NCBI GenBank assembly: GCA_036245805.1
Contig: BTRK01000005.1
Location: 4,712,001 to 4,776,000, forward strand
From: Pristionchus mayeri
Lineage: Eukaryota > Nematoda > Chromadorea > Rhabditida > Neodiplogasteridae
Reading direction: 5' to 3'
Length of the DNA stretch: 64,000 bases
Shown: one piece after another, positions 45,540 through 58,126 of the stretch
Position numbering within the stretch: the stretch's first letter is position 1
Layout of the letters: the number at the start of each line of letters is the position of its first letter
The notes under the pieces: model-generated
Told to the model about the DNA's origin: nothing
The model's database searches: none
What the model saw: only the letters and a program-made list of their open reading frames with translations
Made by a program: the position numbers and the translations under genes

Positions 45540-45849
45540 CAAGGAGAGGTCGCGCAATGTATATGGAGTTTCTAAACGAGACCTAGCGCATTCGAAAGAG
45601 GAGAAAATTCTAAGAACTCATGTTGTTTTCAAATTTGCGGAACGTTCATTTGGTGATGTGGGGTCATAGTGGGGAACATGCGATTTTTGAGGATATGTCC
45701 CTAAACTCCCATAAACTCACATACTGCCCAGAGCTCCACATGAGCGTTCCGCAAATTTGAAAACAATAGAAGTTCTTAGAATTTTCTCCTCTTTCGAATG
45801 CGCTAGGTCTCGTTTAGAAACTCCATATACATTGCGCGACCTCTCCTTG
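45540..45849. repeat. 310-bp foldback element
   Basis: Arms caaggagaggtcgcgcaatg ... and exact complement, about 90 bp each, enclosing paired inner sequence centred near 45690. Located 100 bp downstream of the CRAL-TRIO/GOLD stop. Confidence 0.88.
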
Positions 45850-47165
45850 TCATAGCTGTCTTAATTGCCGTGAAATTCAGATACCACGATCAAATGCGAT
45901 TTTTTTTGAAGGGCTAAGCTCTGTCAACGCTCCTAGGCTAAAATTTGTCAACGCTCCCGTTCCCAAGCAGGAAATATGATCAAAATATTCTCTAATTACA
46001 ACACCCAGGATTCACAATCCGCCTCCGATCTAAGTACTAAAACTAGTAGATTCTAGCAATATGTGAGCTGCATTTCGATGGAGTGGTCAGGGTAGGTCAC
46101 TGTGTCTCTTTGTACAGGTGACGAGAGAGTGCCTGGTCAAAAATTGGTAATGGAGAAAAACGTTCAGATATGAATAGAACAGATATGAATAAAGCATCGT
46201 TTGAGGCGGTGCATTATGATATCCGAGAAGCCATACACCCCATGAGCATTAGCGCTGCAGAACATCTTCGAAAGGACTGTGGTGAACTGAGCATCAATTT
46301 CATGTACGATTCATTTATGGATGAAAAAAAACATTCACTGCTAACGTAGAAGCGAATGCAATGTAGCATTGCTACTGCGCGTGATATTTGCTGTTTCATT
46401 TATTTTGTTAATATTTTTTACAAAAAAAAGGAGGACACACTGTGAAATAGAGTAGAGTTCTAACTACTAGCAAGTTGAAACACAAAATTTAACAGTCTGA
46501 AATTTATGACTGTTTTTGCTTGATTTCACTCTGGTTTACATCGCAAAATTAGTTAAATGTAACAAACAAGATTGGCTAATGCAAACTTGGCTGCTGACCT
46601 TGTTCCAACGTAGTGAAACTGCTAGACTACAGGTGGTTTCTGAATTTATCCATGAATCACCCGAGGCCATTCCGCATTATCGATGAGACTGCGCTCATTA
46701 TTATCCTAATAATTGGAAAATTTCAACTAAGATAAACACTTAGATTGCACGTATTCTCTCTTAAAATTGCTGATTGGAGTTTCCACGTCACATTATTTGT
46801 CGGCTGTTTCGTATAGCTCTGTTTCAAAAAGACGCACCAGTCGCATCGATGCATCAGTACGATTTGGAAAGGATTGAAATGAGTTGCTCATCAATGCCAC
46901 GACGTTCCTTTGTTGGACAAAATCACAATCACTTATTCCTGAATGAAGAGTAGCGTATTATTTCGAAGAACTTAGTAACCCGAAGGAGTGTGAGAGAAAT
47001 CGCAGAGGTGAGATGGGCAGATGGGCAGCTGAAATGAGAGGGACAGCGGAGAAGGGACAGTATTATGAGGATACTAACCATGGGCAACGTATTATGGGTA
47101 ACGTATTATTCTGAACAACTTCATTGGCGTATTGTTCATAATTTTTAAAAAATCACTTAGTCGTC
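45850..47165. other. no gene recognised
   Basis: AT-rich DNA with only short, unsupported open frames on both strands. No repeat structure noticed. Confidence 0.4.
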
Positions 47166-48276
47166 TTAAGAGACCCTCCACGAGAGAACGTAACAACTGT
47201 GAAGGGGCCCTCGGATGGCTAAAAATTCGATAATTCCCGTACTTTTTTTCTGAAGTGTAGTCCCCTAGTAGTGATTGACGGCCGCAATAACTAAGGCTGG
47301 GGGTCGATTTTGGAAAACTTTTGGGCACTCCCCTATTTTGGGGTCGAAAAATTGACTGTCAAAATTACATAAAATATAGATTTTCTGGTGCATATTGAGG
47401 CGTATAAAGTATAAACCGAATTTCAACATTACACAGCGAGAAAATGTGAAACAAAAACGTTATAAGCAAAAAACCGAAAATTTCGATCCGAAAGGGCACA
47501 TAAAGTGCCATAACTAATTTTAGAAAAATATGAATTTGGGTCGTTGATATTTTCGGAATCTTGAGATGACGTGGAACTTCCACCATTTTTTTCAGAATTT
47601 TAAAAATGAACATATTGCGACTTTTTCGAGACTGAAGTTGATCATCCATGCTGAAATTGAGGGAATGTGAAATTGCAATTTGACAAATATGACTCCTATT
47701 TTATCCCATCTGATAGATAACTCGTTATAATAACCAAATCATTCACGAAAATCCATTTTGACGATTCTCAAAAAAAAATTGCAATTTCACCTTCCCTCAA
47801 TTTCAGCATGGATTTCAGCTTCAGTCTCGAAAAAAGTCGTGATATGTTCATTTTTTTAAATTCTGAAAAAATGGTGAAAGTTCCACATCACCTCAAGATT
47901 CCGAAAATGTCAACGACCCAAATTGATATTTTTCTAAAATTAGTTATGGCACTTTATGTGCCATTTCGGATCGAAATTTTCGGTTTTTTGCCTATAACGT
48001 TTTTGTTTCACATTTTCTCGCTGTGTAATGTTGAAATTCGGTTTATACGCGTCAAAATACAACAGAAAATCTATATTTTATGTAATTTTGAGAAAGTCAA
48101 TTTTTCGACCCCAAAATAGGGGAGTGCCCAAAACTTTTCCAAAATCGACCCCCCCCCCCTTAGTTTTTGCGGCCGTCAATCACTACTAGGGGACTACACT
48201 TCAGAAAAGCGTACGGGAATTATCGAATTTTTAGCCATCCGAGGCCTGTTACGTTCTCTCGTGGAGGGTCTCTTAA
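47166..48276. repeat. 1.1-kb foldback element related to the 130-bp array
   Basis: Termini ttaagagaccctccacgaga and complement; arms of about 550 bp centred near 47720, with several small differences. The terminal 250 bp (including gcggccgtcaatca and cacttcagaaaa) is the ancestor-like sequence of the tandem units at 57353-58126. Confidence 0.88.
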
Positions 48277-49228
48277 AGGAGGTGAATATATTTACTAATT
48301 TGAAACATCGATGGCTTCTGTCAAACATAGATATTACCGACTGTGATTGCCACGGAATGATGTTTGCCTCAATCTCAAATCTATCCGTAAAGCAACCATT
48401 CTGTTCCAATTTATCGTACTCGTTCTAATCACTCATATTTAACTATGATATCTACGGCGTTTATCTATCAATTTTTTGATAAAAAATTCGAGTGTTCATA
48501 GTCTATCATGGTCCACGATATTATTTTTCCACATATTTGGTGCAAGCGAGATAAGCTTCCTCGAAAGGAGAAGCAGACTCGGGCCAACAATATTTCCCAC
48601 AGACCGAGTTAAAATAAAACTCTCGAAAATTGATAGACTGTTTAGGCAATCGTTGATGCAGTGGCATATGGGACGCCACCCATACTGCATTTGTTTTTAC
48701 AATGCATGATATACCTTTTTATCGTTACAGACAACGCGGCTGCACCGATATGCAAAGAAATGAAATCAAACTACTTCGAGAGAATTGCAAAAGAATTTTA
48801 TTCCAAATTCATGAACTAGTGAGATCGATGTCACAAAGTTTCTTCGAAAAAAGTTGCAGCTTCGCGCATGAATAGGTCGCCGTTACTCTATTCAATATAT
48901 CATTCTACTTATTGAATACTACGACACTGCATCCACTTCCGCAACCCTTAAATAGGGGGTAGCCGTGCGTGCTGCAATCTCCGTTCACTCCGCTTGATTT
49001 GATTTTGTTCTAACTGAGAAAGCCAGGTCACAATTACATCATGGGCATTAATTAAAGCTTACCTGAAAAGCACATAATCGGTGTTGCAAACTAAAGTTTT
49101 CTCATTCCCGATTCTAGATCGGCACAGCAGTACTTTCTCAAAAGGAGAAGCCGTATCGCGCGTCAAAAGTCTACGGATTTGTCGCATATAACTCACCCTC
49201 TAATTTGCATCCTTAGGATACCTTACTG
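48277..49228. other. upstream region of micropeptide gene 2
   Basis: No coding frame supported. A TATA-like cttaaatagg at 48947-48956 and a possible 5'UTR acceptor atccttag at 49209-49216, 12 bp before the ATG at 49229, could belong to the gene at 49229. Confidence 0.35.
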
Positions 49229-49406
49229 ATGCAGTCGCTCGTGCTGCTGTTGTTCGTCTCGTCAGCAGCGACTGCAGCCAACAGCGGGGATAATGTGCAA
49301 TTAGTTTCTCGGGTAATTTTCTCAGTTTGCACTTATCATTTTTATGCGATTTTTATATTATTTATTCACAATTTCTCAGAGGAAGCGTTATCAGAAAATT
49401 ATGTGA
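49229..49406 (+). CDS. two-exon secreted micropeptide 2 (36 aa)
   Basis: Exon 1 is 49229-49312 (28 codons, donor gtaatt, phase 0); exon 2 is 49380-49406 (acceptor atttctcag, stop TGA). MQSLVLLLFVSSAATAA is a signal peptide; the mature part would be about 19 residues, NSGDNVQLVSRRKRYQKIM, with the basic SRRKR at the exon junction a possible convertase site. The architecture parallels the gene at 29566. If the intron is retained the frame stays open to 49471 (80 aa), which adds hydrophobic sequence and looks less likely. Family unknown. Confidence 0.5.
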
Positions 49407-51431
49407 TATCACGGAGGAAGCTGCGATTCATCGATATGAGAAAGGCCGTTTGCCAAACGAGATCCTCGTGAAGCATATAATCAGATAATCGAAACTTCAG
49501 AAAAAAATATCGAAATATAACATAACAAATAACTCCTCATCTCGATCTTCCGACGGCCTCAATCTCGTTGCAGGTGAGCTTGCTCTCTTTGAGAAAGATG
49601 GACTGACAGACAACAATGACCTCTGATCGGTTTCGGCATCGCGTTCAAAAACCCTCACTATTGACAACGGTAACGTCGCAGTCGCGGCTTCTCCTCGGGA
49701 ATTCTATAATGAAATCACTTTTTGGGGAATATATTTGAATAATATTATTTTTTCAAAATGTTTTCATGTAGAACCGGCCTTCGAATCAGTGAAAAAAAGT
49801 TAATGGTCTGGTTAAGGGAGTCATTTGAAGCTTCATATCGCCATGCACTAAATTAAATATTTTTCACAGTTCACATTGGCTTTCCGAAAAAAATTAAATC
49901 TAAAATTTAAAAAAGATCATCATATGCGAATAGGCCTTCCTAAACATCCCAATGGCCGCACGAGGGAGGAGGGAATGTAGGTGGGAGGGAGTCTGCGAGA
50001 ATCTGCGAATACTGGAAAGTCGAAGATATCCCACATTCCGGGAATCCTTTCATGGTATAGTCAAAACTACAATCCCATTCACTTTTGTGAATGACGTTCT
50101 ATATTTTATCGAGATTGATGGAACAATCATTGATGCGTGAAGCATCTTCACCAAATAATCTATATTTTGAAACAGATTAGAATCACTAGTCATTTCGCCC
50201 CTCCGACGATTGAAACTAATCGATGAAGAGTTGACTACAACGTGCGAGCCATTCAGAACAATTCGCGCGTTTCCCCTCCCACAGAAAAGCCAATTGTATT
50301 GATACATTTATGTTATCAATGTTTGCATTTTGATACAATGCCAAACAATTTTCCAAAACAAAATATGTTAGAAAATGCATAACCCTCAGCAATCATGTTG
50401 CACCAATTTGGCAAGAGGAAGTAAAAGGGAAGTGTGGTAATTTGCCACAGATTGTTTCGATCAAAAAAACAATAAATCGATAACTATCGAATACTATTGT
50501 CACGACTGCTGATCGCCGTCCGACATTCATAGCACGGTGTTATCCTTAGAGATTCACAATATTTATTATCGAGCTTCACAGTTAGTTCAAGAATAATTAC
50601 CACCGGTATTTATCATTGCTCGATCTACTACTATAGTCTATGAACAACTCGTGTTTGACTGCCGATAGCTAAAATATTCCCGTTTCGTGTGATTCCTGTT
50701 TCAACGGCTCAAATCAAAAGAAGGGAATCCGAACACATCAGTAAGCGTACCATCGCTTTTCCAAACACAAACAGAATAAAACAAATAAAATCAACAGATC
50801 CATTTATCCCCTCTCACAAATGAATTTGTGCATCGTCTCCTACTTCTCAACAGGCGCAGGTGTCAATGCTGCTCTGTGCAGCAGACTTCTTAAGTTTGCG
50901 AACTTCTGTCTATTCACACCCTTAAAATTTGCCGTGCATTCGTATTATTAAAGGAGATGAATCGTCATCCAATCCAGGGCTTCCTCTCCATTTTTCGAAA
51001 ATAAAATATTAACTTTCAGCAGAGGGTGCCGAAATTGCAGGTTCACCGCGACTCGTCACAGTCTTGCGTGGAAACGACTCCACCCACTCTACCACAAACG
51101 AAAAATCTTTCCTAGAGAATCCGAGACAGAAAGAAGAAAGTTCCATAATGATTCACACTCGAGAGATACAGCGCAATTGCTCCAAATATATTATATTGAG
51201 GGAGCGATAACCACACCTCTCTATCTTTCCCTCCAGAGCACCATACCTCCTAAACCCCCTTGTGCCCCCTGGTAGGGCAAGCGAGAGGGAGGGGGGAGCG
51301 CTAATAGAGGGTAGGGTAGGGGAAAGGAGACCTCCCTTTAGAGAATTCATGTCTCCCCTGTCATGTTTCAACCAAGATATATTTCTAATTATGGCGAACT
51401 GTAGAGGTTTTCAATTTGATTCCAAATTAAT
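49407..51431. other. no gene established
   Basis: A block near 49660-49740 resembles one near 63280-63370 at the DNA level (tcacta(t)tgaca, cgggaattcta-like), suggesting a dispersed repeat. Frames at 49952-50140 (+) and 50050-50307 (-) overlap each other; neither has convincing splice or family support. Confidence 0.35.
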
Positions 51432-52053
51432 CACATGTATCACGAGTCAGTGGAGGTATGCAGGAACACTTACCTAAAGGTTATCTCAGATCTGTACAAT
51501 ATCTTGGTCGCAGACTAATCAGGAGATAATATTCTGAAAAGTACAGTTCATCAGTCCCATAGCCCTCTTTTAGGAATTTTCCGATTTTGCACCTGGGTGT
51601 AATATATCTCAGCCTCCAGGCAATACAGTGGTATACAGAGGTGACAAAAAGCCAAAAACATGTGGAACAATATTATTTTATGAACAATTATTTTATGGCT
51701 TCTCAAACGAGTTCAAATTAAATTTTAAATTTCGAATTTCTGTTGGAGACATTTCAAACAAACAACGATTGAAGATACTATGCCCGTGAACTCGTTTGAG
51801 AAGCAATACAATAATTGTTCATAAAATAATATTATTCCGCATGTTTTGAGCCTTTTGTCACCTCTGTATTGCCTGGAGGCTGAGATATATTACACCCAGG
51901 TGCAAAATCGGAAAATTCCTAAAAGAGGGCTATGGGACTGATGACCTGTACTTTCAAAATATTATCTCCTGATTAGTCTCCGACCAAGATATTGTGCAGA
52001 TCTGAGACAACCTTTAGGTAAGTGTTCCTGCATATCTCCACTGACACGTCACA
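51432..52053. repeat. foldback element sharing the tatcacgagtcagtgg end
   Basis: Arms pair around 51740 (for instance cttacctaaaggtt with aacctttaggtaag). The left end cacatgtatcacgagtcagt matches the ends of the foldbacks at 17059 and 30228. The arms also contain the ctcttttaggaattttccg block found in those elements. Confidence 0.85.
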
Positions 52054-53645
52054 TTTAGGAGGATTTCGATTTTTGGCTTAGTGCCAAGCTTCTACACAAA
52101 AATGTTCATTCACTCAGATAGTCTCTCCTAAGATGTTCATCTCATAAAGAATTATATTTAATTGCATGAAGTTCAGCGAACAGCTAGTGAACTTTACTGA
52201 TGAAGCCTATCTAGATATATTGCGATATCATGCGTCTTCTGAGAGAATGCATGATATAATGATAATGATTACTGTTTGTAGTCCAAAATTTGGGAGAATG
52301 ATTTGTCTCAGACAATTTATTGTACCAAATCTCGGACAAAAAATTGTCTGGGAGAATGGATTGAACTAACTTTGCCATCCCTATTTCTTTCATTGCGTCA
52401 ATCTCGCTGAAGTAGACGAACCAAACCTTTCGTAGAGTGAGACATGAAGAACACCTTGAATAACAATTCATTCAATCACAACTTCACAGTTGGAATAGAT
52501 AAGCATATTAAACTTACAACCATTTTAACAAAGCGTTGCTCGCGACTCAGCTCACGATAAACACGACCTTTCTTGAGCAAACCAAACCTGAATCATTTTG
52601 AATATTAGCTTCATATATTTTTAGAGCCTGCCGGGCGACCTCGAATTGATGGGCACCGTAAACGAATAAATAAGAGAGCCCTGTGGAACACACGATCATC
52701 ATGTTAAATTTTCAAAACATTTTACAATTTAAATGTCAGCGATACTCTACCGAAAAATATTCTGCAATCAATCTCAACAAACATACTCAACCATCGTTTA
52801 CAGCGATGAATAAGGAGATACGGCTTCCTAAGGACGATTTTCGAACTCTACGTGAAAAAGTGATGATAGGGAGTTTATAAAATTGGAAATTTATTTTTTC
52901 CCTTGAATTGAAACATCATGTGATATATTATGATCTATTTCTGAGTTTCCTTAATCAGCGAGTATATTATACAATTGTGAAAACACATTTATCGTTGCAG
53001 CTTTATCCTATTTTTCTAACGTACATACACTGTGTTCGTCGATCCACAAGCGAGATCAGTGCGACGCCACATTTTCAAAAGGCACAGTTGCATGGCTCAC
53101 TAATCCAGTGGGCGCTGTTCAATAATTAACTCAAATAATATAAAACGAGCATATGGACAGTTCTTGCCATCTTTATAGTGCTGTCGTATGCATAACATTT
53201 CAAACACACGAGCGGCATCTCTTCAGCACATATATAATTAAGCTTACGTAAGCTGTTGTTTTTAAAATTATTTCCGCGGACTTCAGCCCCCCCCCCCTCA
53301 TGAGGATTGGACACAAGAGTGGAAGTATGTCCAGTGAAACGCAATTATGAAATCATGAATGTCAATACAAAATCAAGGCAGATTGTGTAGATTTGCGTAT
53401 CACAAATATAATATACGATTGTGAGATCAATTTTCAACAATTGCTTCTTGCTACGTAGATCGAAAAAAACAATAAACTGAAGGCTGAAAACTGAAACATC
53501 TGGAGTGGCTGGGCAGAAGGTTTACTCCACTGTTTGCTGCGGCTCGTCCATTTGACAGCCATTACGATAACACTGATGGGAAATGATTGACTGGATTTCG
53601 ATTTTTGCCCTAGTGCCAATCATATGTTCACTAACTCAGACAGTC
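52054..53645. other. no gene established; short direct repeat
   Basis: About 52064-52140 recurs at about 53588-53665 (ggatttcgatttttg, then cactcaga.agtc.ctcctaaga), the second copy running into the next foldback. A possible small exon with LPGDLELMGT follows an acceptor at 52622 but has no partners. Not called. Confidence 0.35.
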
Positions 53646-54951
53646 ACTCCTAAGATAATTTTTAAGCATATTGAGTGATTTCTGCACCAGTAAATTCTGA
53701 ATTACCCTGTTTGGCTATGAAATTGGTGCTTTGTTCACCCAATCCATTTGTGGAAGTAACGCGACATGGATCACTCGGGTGTGGTGTATTTGTCAAATTA
53801 TTTTTTTCCCTTTTAGATCGGATTCTTCGCGTCGGAAATTTTGTCGTTGGTGAGAAATCGGGTTGTACATTACCGGCTTCGGTGACTTCTACGTTGGTTT
53901 GGATAATGTGTTAACACGGAATCACTTAAAATGAATCACTACCTTTTTCGGTTAAAATATATCATACAATCACTGATCTTTGTCTCCACGTTCATCCGAA
54001 TCGAATGAATCTGTAGGATAAGAGAACTAACAGACATGAAATATATTCGCAGTGATAGATTTGTTTCGTTCAGAAAGGGAGGGCGATGCATTGTTCCAGC
54101 GTGCCTGTCCAGACACTTAGCAACCATGTGAAACGAGTAAGTTCCGGGTGTCATACAAATTATAAATTAATAATTGACGATTCTAATTTCAGAGGCCAGA
54201 ACTATCCAAATATTTGTGTAGTTCACTCAATTCTCTCAGCGATCAATATTTGCTAACTGCAGCCTAGTAACAATCACATGTGCAGCACACTTGTCCTTAT
54301 CGGCAGTATGCATGATATAAACACTAACATAAAATTAAAATAACATGGATGAGCAAGGTAAAAAGAACAATATTTTTCCTACGCTCACCCTGACCAAACA
54401 TTTCTACCGATTCTACTTGCAAGATAGGCGATACACAATTTCTTCGAACATAATTTCAGCCTCACGCACAAGTTGTTTATGGGTCAGTATAATTGAAATC
54501 AACTCACATTCTGCGGAGAGAAACGAGCTGCTGCGGCAAATGAAGTACTTTGAAATGTTGCAGTAGTGCTCGTTTCTGGGCGTGAGATTGGTGCCGCACT
54601 AAATCTTCAAAAGAAATGGTAGCATCGTATATACTTTGAGTATAACTAGAATATAACTATACATAGAGCACTGATGAACACGGCAGCAAAGTAGAAGTAA
54701 TCGAAGTCGCTAATGTACAACCCGCTAGCTCACCAACGACGAAATTTCCAACGCGAAGAATCCGATCTAAACGGAAAAAGTAATTTCGCAAATACACCCC
54801 ACTCGAGTGATCCATGTCGCGCTACGTCCTCAAATGGATTGGGTGAACAAAGCACCAATTTCATTGACAAACAGGGATGTAAAACAATTCATAATTTACT
54901 GAAGCCATAGTGCAGAAATCGCTCAGTACCCTTAACAATTATCTTAGGGCG
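53646..54951. repeat. 1.3-kb foldback element
   Basis: The left arm 53646-53910 pairs with the right arm 54685-54951 (for example ggtgctttgttcacccaatc with its complement), with roughly 10% differences and an unpaired middle. The open frames in each arm are mirror images and are not treated as genes. Confidence 0.8.
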
Positions 54952-56901
54952 TTTATTTTTCAAAAATCAATTAATCGCGAAATACATTAACTAAAGTCGC
55001 GAGATTGGCGTCACGCAACTTCATCGAATAGAATGACAACATAGCACACCAATCCTTCTTTTCTTTCACTTTCCATATAATTAGATCACAATTAACGCAG
55101 AATTTGAGGAGTACTAATTACTACGGAGTAAATCGTAGGAAATCAATAGAGTATGAATAAGCGTGAGTAAAACCAAAACAAATTATCCGTGAAATTATAA
55201 ATACTATGGTTAGGGACCACAAGGGGTATAGCCGAAATGAAGCCATGCCACCCAAACTATGCTCAACATAGTTGTTGGGGTCCAGATATGATCATACTTT
55301 TGCCGTTTGTCGATATCTCATCTCTGAATCTCGCTAGAGCTCAAAAAGTGATTAAAAGCTATCAACAGAGAATGGGGGAAAAGCGAGACGAACGAAGGAG
55401 GGGGCGGAGCGACCCATCCTGAGTCAAATCGCCAAAAAATTGGGCAGAGCTTCGCCCTTTCCCCGTTGTGCCTCACCCCTGCGATGAGAGGCAAGTGAAC
55501 GGGGCAGCAGAGCCCTTTCATAGTAGCGACTGCTCTCTACACGCGACGGGGCAGAATCAGGTAAGAGGATAGGGAGGAGAGGGAGAGGGAGCTTTAGCGC
55601 ACGTTTTTCGTGCATCACGGAGCAGTTTTTTGCGAAACACAAACAGGAAAGCCAACTTTTTAGCGTATTTTCTTAACAGACTTTCTTATAGACGATGTTG
55701 TCATAACATATGTTCTGGCGAACAGTGTAGGCGCATCACAAGTGCTAACAATATGAAAAAATAGTGTTTTGTGATCAAATATTATGAATTTTGACCTACT
55801 TGGGCTAAGTCGGGCCAATCGAGCCGCTCGACCCTTCACTCTCGAAGTCGGGCCACCCGATCGGGTCAGAACCTTTTTCGAGCGGCTCGACCATTCAGGC
55901 TCGGGTCGAGCTGAGCTCGAGTCGAATTTGGGAGTCGGGCCCTCGACCCGATTTGACCAACCCTAGTCTCCACCTCCTCGAGATAAATAGTGTTATAGCT
56001 TGCAGCTCATGCGACATCCATTATCTGCAACAACTCCTTTATCGCTGCGGCCTGAAGTGCCTTATTTTTTAAAAAAAAACTATAAGGGAGAAGAATTGGT
56101 GCGCTTCAGAGTTTATATTTTGAATATGTACTGCGGTATTGTTCTCACTGGAGATATCCACAATCAGACTGGAGGTTAGGAGTCAGAGTGATCCAGTCGA
56201 TATCTGCAGCGATGGCTGAGATCTCGCTGTCGTTTTCTTCTCGATGACAACTGCCTGGAATTGGCGGATCCTGGTGCAGCTGCAGTAACTCTCAATTTCT
56301 ATCAAAAATGAGTTAACAGAAAAGGCACCGACTGCAGCTTCCGGTCGTCATTCATGTTTTTTTAAAAATTGATTAGAATAAAAATAATCACCTTTTTCAA
56401 GCAGATAATCCTGTGTTTCACTGAGAGCACTTATGAATTCCACAGAAAGGGCAGCTTCAGCTTCTGCAACTCATTCTTCGGATCCGCTATTATGAGAGAT
56501 TTATTTGATTGTTCTCGTGGATTGTTCGTCTTATTGGCTCGTTCCCTTTGACTGTATTTTGTTGAAATGATGCAACACCAATGCTGAAGGTTTGCCATTT
56601 TGGATTATTGTTGATTTTGACCAATTATTTGTAAACCCATAGTTCGACCATTGTGCAAATATAGAAAACAATAAGGAAAGAAAAAATATAATTTATTATG
56701 TTGCGTTTAACACTCGTCTTCTGAGAGAATGCATGAAATGGAGACACCCCTTTAACAAAATGTTCAAAGTGCTCCGATCTCTTCGAAATTATCAGGGTAA
56801 GTGTGCCTAAGGTCAAGCACTTTTTTGCGAATTTATAAAAGCATGTTTTCTCAAAATGGGAGACGCGGACCTAAGAAGAGCTCTAGCGCGCGTGTTTATC
56901 G
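54952..56901. other. no gene recognised; GC-rich hAT-like end
   Basis: 55790-55968 is a GC-rich run built from cgagccgctcgac and gggtcgag-like words that ends gaccaaccctag, the terminus style of hAT MITEs, but its left end was not found. 55375-55600 is GA- and GC-rich simple sequence. No coding evidence. Confidence 0.4.
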
Positions 56902-57129
56902 AGAGCCGCGCATTTTCTAAGTTTACATCGATAATGGGTTGGTACCACCATTACATATCCAAAAATTGCACCTTTTATCCAGCGCCCGCAATTTTTATAC
57001 ACTGACAAACAATGTTTGGATATTTAGGATCATGTAAAAAACGCGGGCGCTGGAAAAAAGCTCAAATTCTTTGATATGTTATGGTCAAAGTGGCCCACAA
57101 TCGATGGAAACTTAGAAAATTCGCGGCTC
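56902..57129. repeat. 230-bp foldback element
   Basis: Arms agccgcgcattttctaagtt and complement, with inner paired cagcgcccgc / gcgggcgctg. Sits directly before the array-bearing element. Confidence 0.75.
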
Positions 57130-57352
57130 GTCACGGCTGCAATCAAGGGAACGATTTATGTCCAAAATATTTTAGCGTTCCGCGAATAATAACGTTCCGC
57201 GAGCTATAGTAGACGCGGGCACTGGATGCAAATTCGTTATCTACGAGTGAAAATACACCAGAATATGTATTTATCATATCATTCTAGGATATCGACTTTT
57301 TCGACCCCAAAAACTGTGGGTATCTGAAACTTTTCAAAATGGACCTCTGACA

Positions 57353-58126
57353 TTAGCTATTGCGGCCGTCAATCAGCACTCGGTACCTACACTTCAGAAA
57401 AAAGTTTGGAAATTATCGAATTTTTCACCATCCGTGGACCTCTGCACAATTGTTACGTTCTCTCGTGGAGGGTCTCTAGCCTTAGTTATTGCGGCCGTCA
57501 ACCAGCACTCGGGTCCTACACTTCAGAAAAAAACTACGGAAATTATTTTAATTTTGACCATCCGTGGACCTCTGCACAATTGTTACGTTCTCTCGTGGAG
57601 GGTCTCTAGCCTTAGTTATTGCGGCCGTCAACCAGCACTCGGGTCCTACACTTCAGAAAAAAACTACGGAAATTATTTTAATTTTGACCATCCGTGGACC
57701 TCTGCACAATTGTTACGTTCTCTCGTGGAGGGTCTCTAGCCTTAGTTATTGCGGCCGTCAACCAGCACTCGGGTCCTACACTTCAGAAAAAAACTACGGA
57801 AATTATTTTAATTTTGACCATCCGTGGACCTCTGCACAATTGTTACGTTCTCTCGTGGAGGGTCTCTAGCCTTAGTTATTGCGGCCGTCAACCAGCACTC
57901 GGGTCCTACACTTCAGAAAAAAACTACGGAAATTATTTTAATTTTGACCATCCGTGGACCTCTGCACAATTGTTACGTTCTCTCGTGGAGGGTCTCTAGC
58001 CTTAGTTATTGCGGCCGTCAACCAGCACTCGGGTCCTACACTTCAGAAAAAAACTACGGAAATTATTTTAATTTTGACCATCCGTGGACCTCTGCACAAT
58101 TGTTACGTTCTCTCGTGGAGGGTCTC
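57353..58126. repeat. 130-bp tandem array, six units
   Basis: One diverged unit (57353-57480) and five nearly identical 130-bp units ending at 58126. Each unit contains gcggccgtcaaccagcactc, cacttcagaaaaaaactacg and cgttctctcgtggagggtct. Flanking sequence on the left (tttttcgaccccaaaa, 57298-57313) continues the match to one arm of the foldback at 47166-48276, so the array is an amplified arm end. 130 is not a multiple of three, so the long open frames through it are artefacts. Confidence 0.93.

Noticed and set aside
50050..50307. 85-aa minus-strand frame and an overlapping plus-strand frame
   Set aside because: Neither has splice partners or recognisable motifs; could not choose between strands.
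57353..58126. CRISPR-like array
   Set aside because: The units are fully repeated with no unique spacers, and the host is a eukaryote.
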